A stretch of 64,000 nt of DNA from Cyanobium sp. CZS48M (lineage in GTDB: Bacteria; Cyanobacteriota; Cyanobacteriia; PCC-6307; Cyanobiaceae). This document shows, piece after piece, positions 63,348-64,000 of this stretch. A model generated the notes under the pieces. That model did no database searches and was not told where the DNA came from. It worked only from the letters and a program-made list of their open reading frames with translations. Each line of letters starts with the position of its first letter. Positions within the stretch are counted from its first letter, which is position 1. Made by a program: the position numbers and the translations under genes. The stretch spans positions 1 through 64,000 of the forward strand of contig JAUCZK010000014.1 of the NCBI GenBank assembly GCA_030373145.1, read 5' to 3'.

Positions 63348-63488
63348 GGGCCGGTGGTCAGCGGCTCAGCCGTCCCCCTTGTGCTCGGAATTACAGCACG
63401 CACCCTTTGAGATGCGTGACTTGTGATGAAGGTGACAGTCAACAGCTGTCACAGCCGCCACCATGGTGAGGTTGTCGATGTGCGGGCC

Positions 63489-63761
63489 ATGACGTTCTCT
63501 TCCTTCCGTACGGTTTCTGCTGGAAAACAGGTCAATGGGGTGCGGATCTACCGCCTGGTGGACCAGCGCTGCTGCCCCCATCCCGTGCTCGACGACCACT
63601 TCGATTCAATGGATGCCGCCTGGGACGCCGCCCAGGAGTGGTGGCAGCAGCACAGCAACGGCCGCGAGGACCCGATCGGCATCGGCGTCGAGGTGAGCAC
63701 CCCCGGTGGCGACTGGCGCACCCTGCGCTACCCCGGCAACCACTGCGGCATGACGCCCTGA
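63489..63761 (+). CDS. Conserved hypothetical protein
   Basis: MTFSSFRTVSAGKQVNGVRIYRLVDQRCCPHPVLDDHFDSMDAAWDAAQEWWQQ...; ORF open from 63423, ATG at 63489 preferred. Confidence 0.55.
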   Translation: MTFSSFRTVSAGKQVNGVRIYRLVDQRCCPHPVLDDHFDSMDAAWDAAQEWWQQHSNGREDPIGIGVEVSTPGGDWRTLRYPGNHCGMTP

Positions 63762-63850
63762 TTCCCCGCCGCGACCAAAACGGCGCCGGCCTGGAGCCGC
63801 TGCCCACCTAGCGTCGGCAGCAGGTCGGCCCTGAGGGCGAGCTGCCGCCG

Positions 63851-64000
63851 ATGCGCCTGCTTCACACTTCCGACTGGCACCTGGGCAGAACATTCCATGG
63901 CGCTTCGCTGCTCGAGGAGCAGGCGGCGGCGCTGGCACGGATCGTGGAACTGGCCACGGATGGAGCTGTCGATGCGGTGCTGATCGCCGGGGACCTCTAC
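63851..64000 (+). CDS. sbcD: Exonuclease SbcCD subunit D, truncated by window end
   Basis: MRLLHTSDWHLGRTFHGASLLEEQAAALARIVELATDGAVDAVLIAGDLY, N-terminal calcineurin-like phosphoesterase motif. Confidence 0.85.
   Translation, partial: MRLLHTSDWHLGRTFHGASLLEEQAAALARIVELATDGAVDAVLIAGDLY

Overview
This 64 kb window looks like a dense, GC-rich chromosomal segment of an alpha-cyanobacterium (Cyanobium/Synechococcus-like). That call rests on form IA Rubisco with cso-type carboxysome genes, psaM, both Pchlide reductases, BicA, and the ado/aar alkane genes. I saw no phage, transposase, CRISPR array, rRNA or tRNA gene. The core is a CO2-concentrating super-locus at about 39.1-53 kb: csoS1-cbbL-cbbS-csoS2-csoSCA-csoS4A-csoS4B-csoS1E-bfr-like, then ndhF4-ndhD4-chpX, acRAF and cbbX. 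It is preceded divergently by chlN-chlB-chlL and por, and a bicA-type bicarbonate transporter lies at 5.3-7.0 kb. The rest is mostly housekeeping: cysK, sqr, ferritin, gor, pgeF, accA, folE, trpF, crr6, dnaA, degP-like, hisG, gloB and ABC transporters. Points most worth a second look: (i) a CsoS1 paralog with a long Pro/Ser/Ala-rich N-terminal extension (CsoS1E-like) and a ferritin-like protein inside the carboxysome operon; (ii) a CsoS2 middle repeat that has lost both conserved cysteines; (iii) strong hairpins in the cbbL/cbbS and cbbS/csoS2 gaps; (iv) no csoS1D between chlN and csoS1; (v) decayed genes (an OmpR-type response regulator with an internal deletion and frameshift, a 5'-disrupted HD phosphohydrolase, a multicopper-oxidase remnant); (vi) a CRP-family regulator overlapping bicA tail-to-tail by 110 bp; (vii) a 15-bp minisatellite in a divergent start region. 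I did not find a clearly new multi-gene system; the carboxysome neighbourhood carries the most unexplained parts. All assignments come from reading the translations by eye, and no database search was run.
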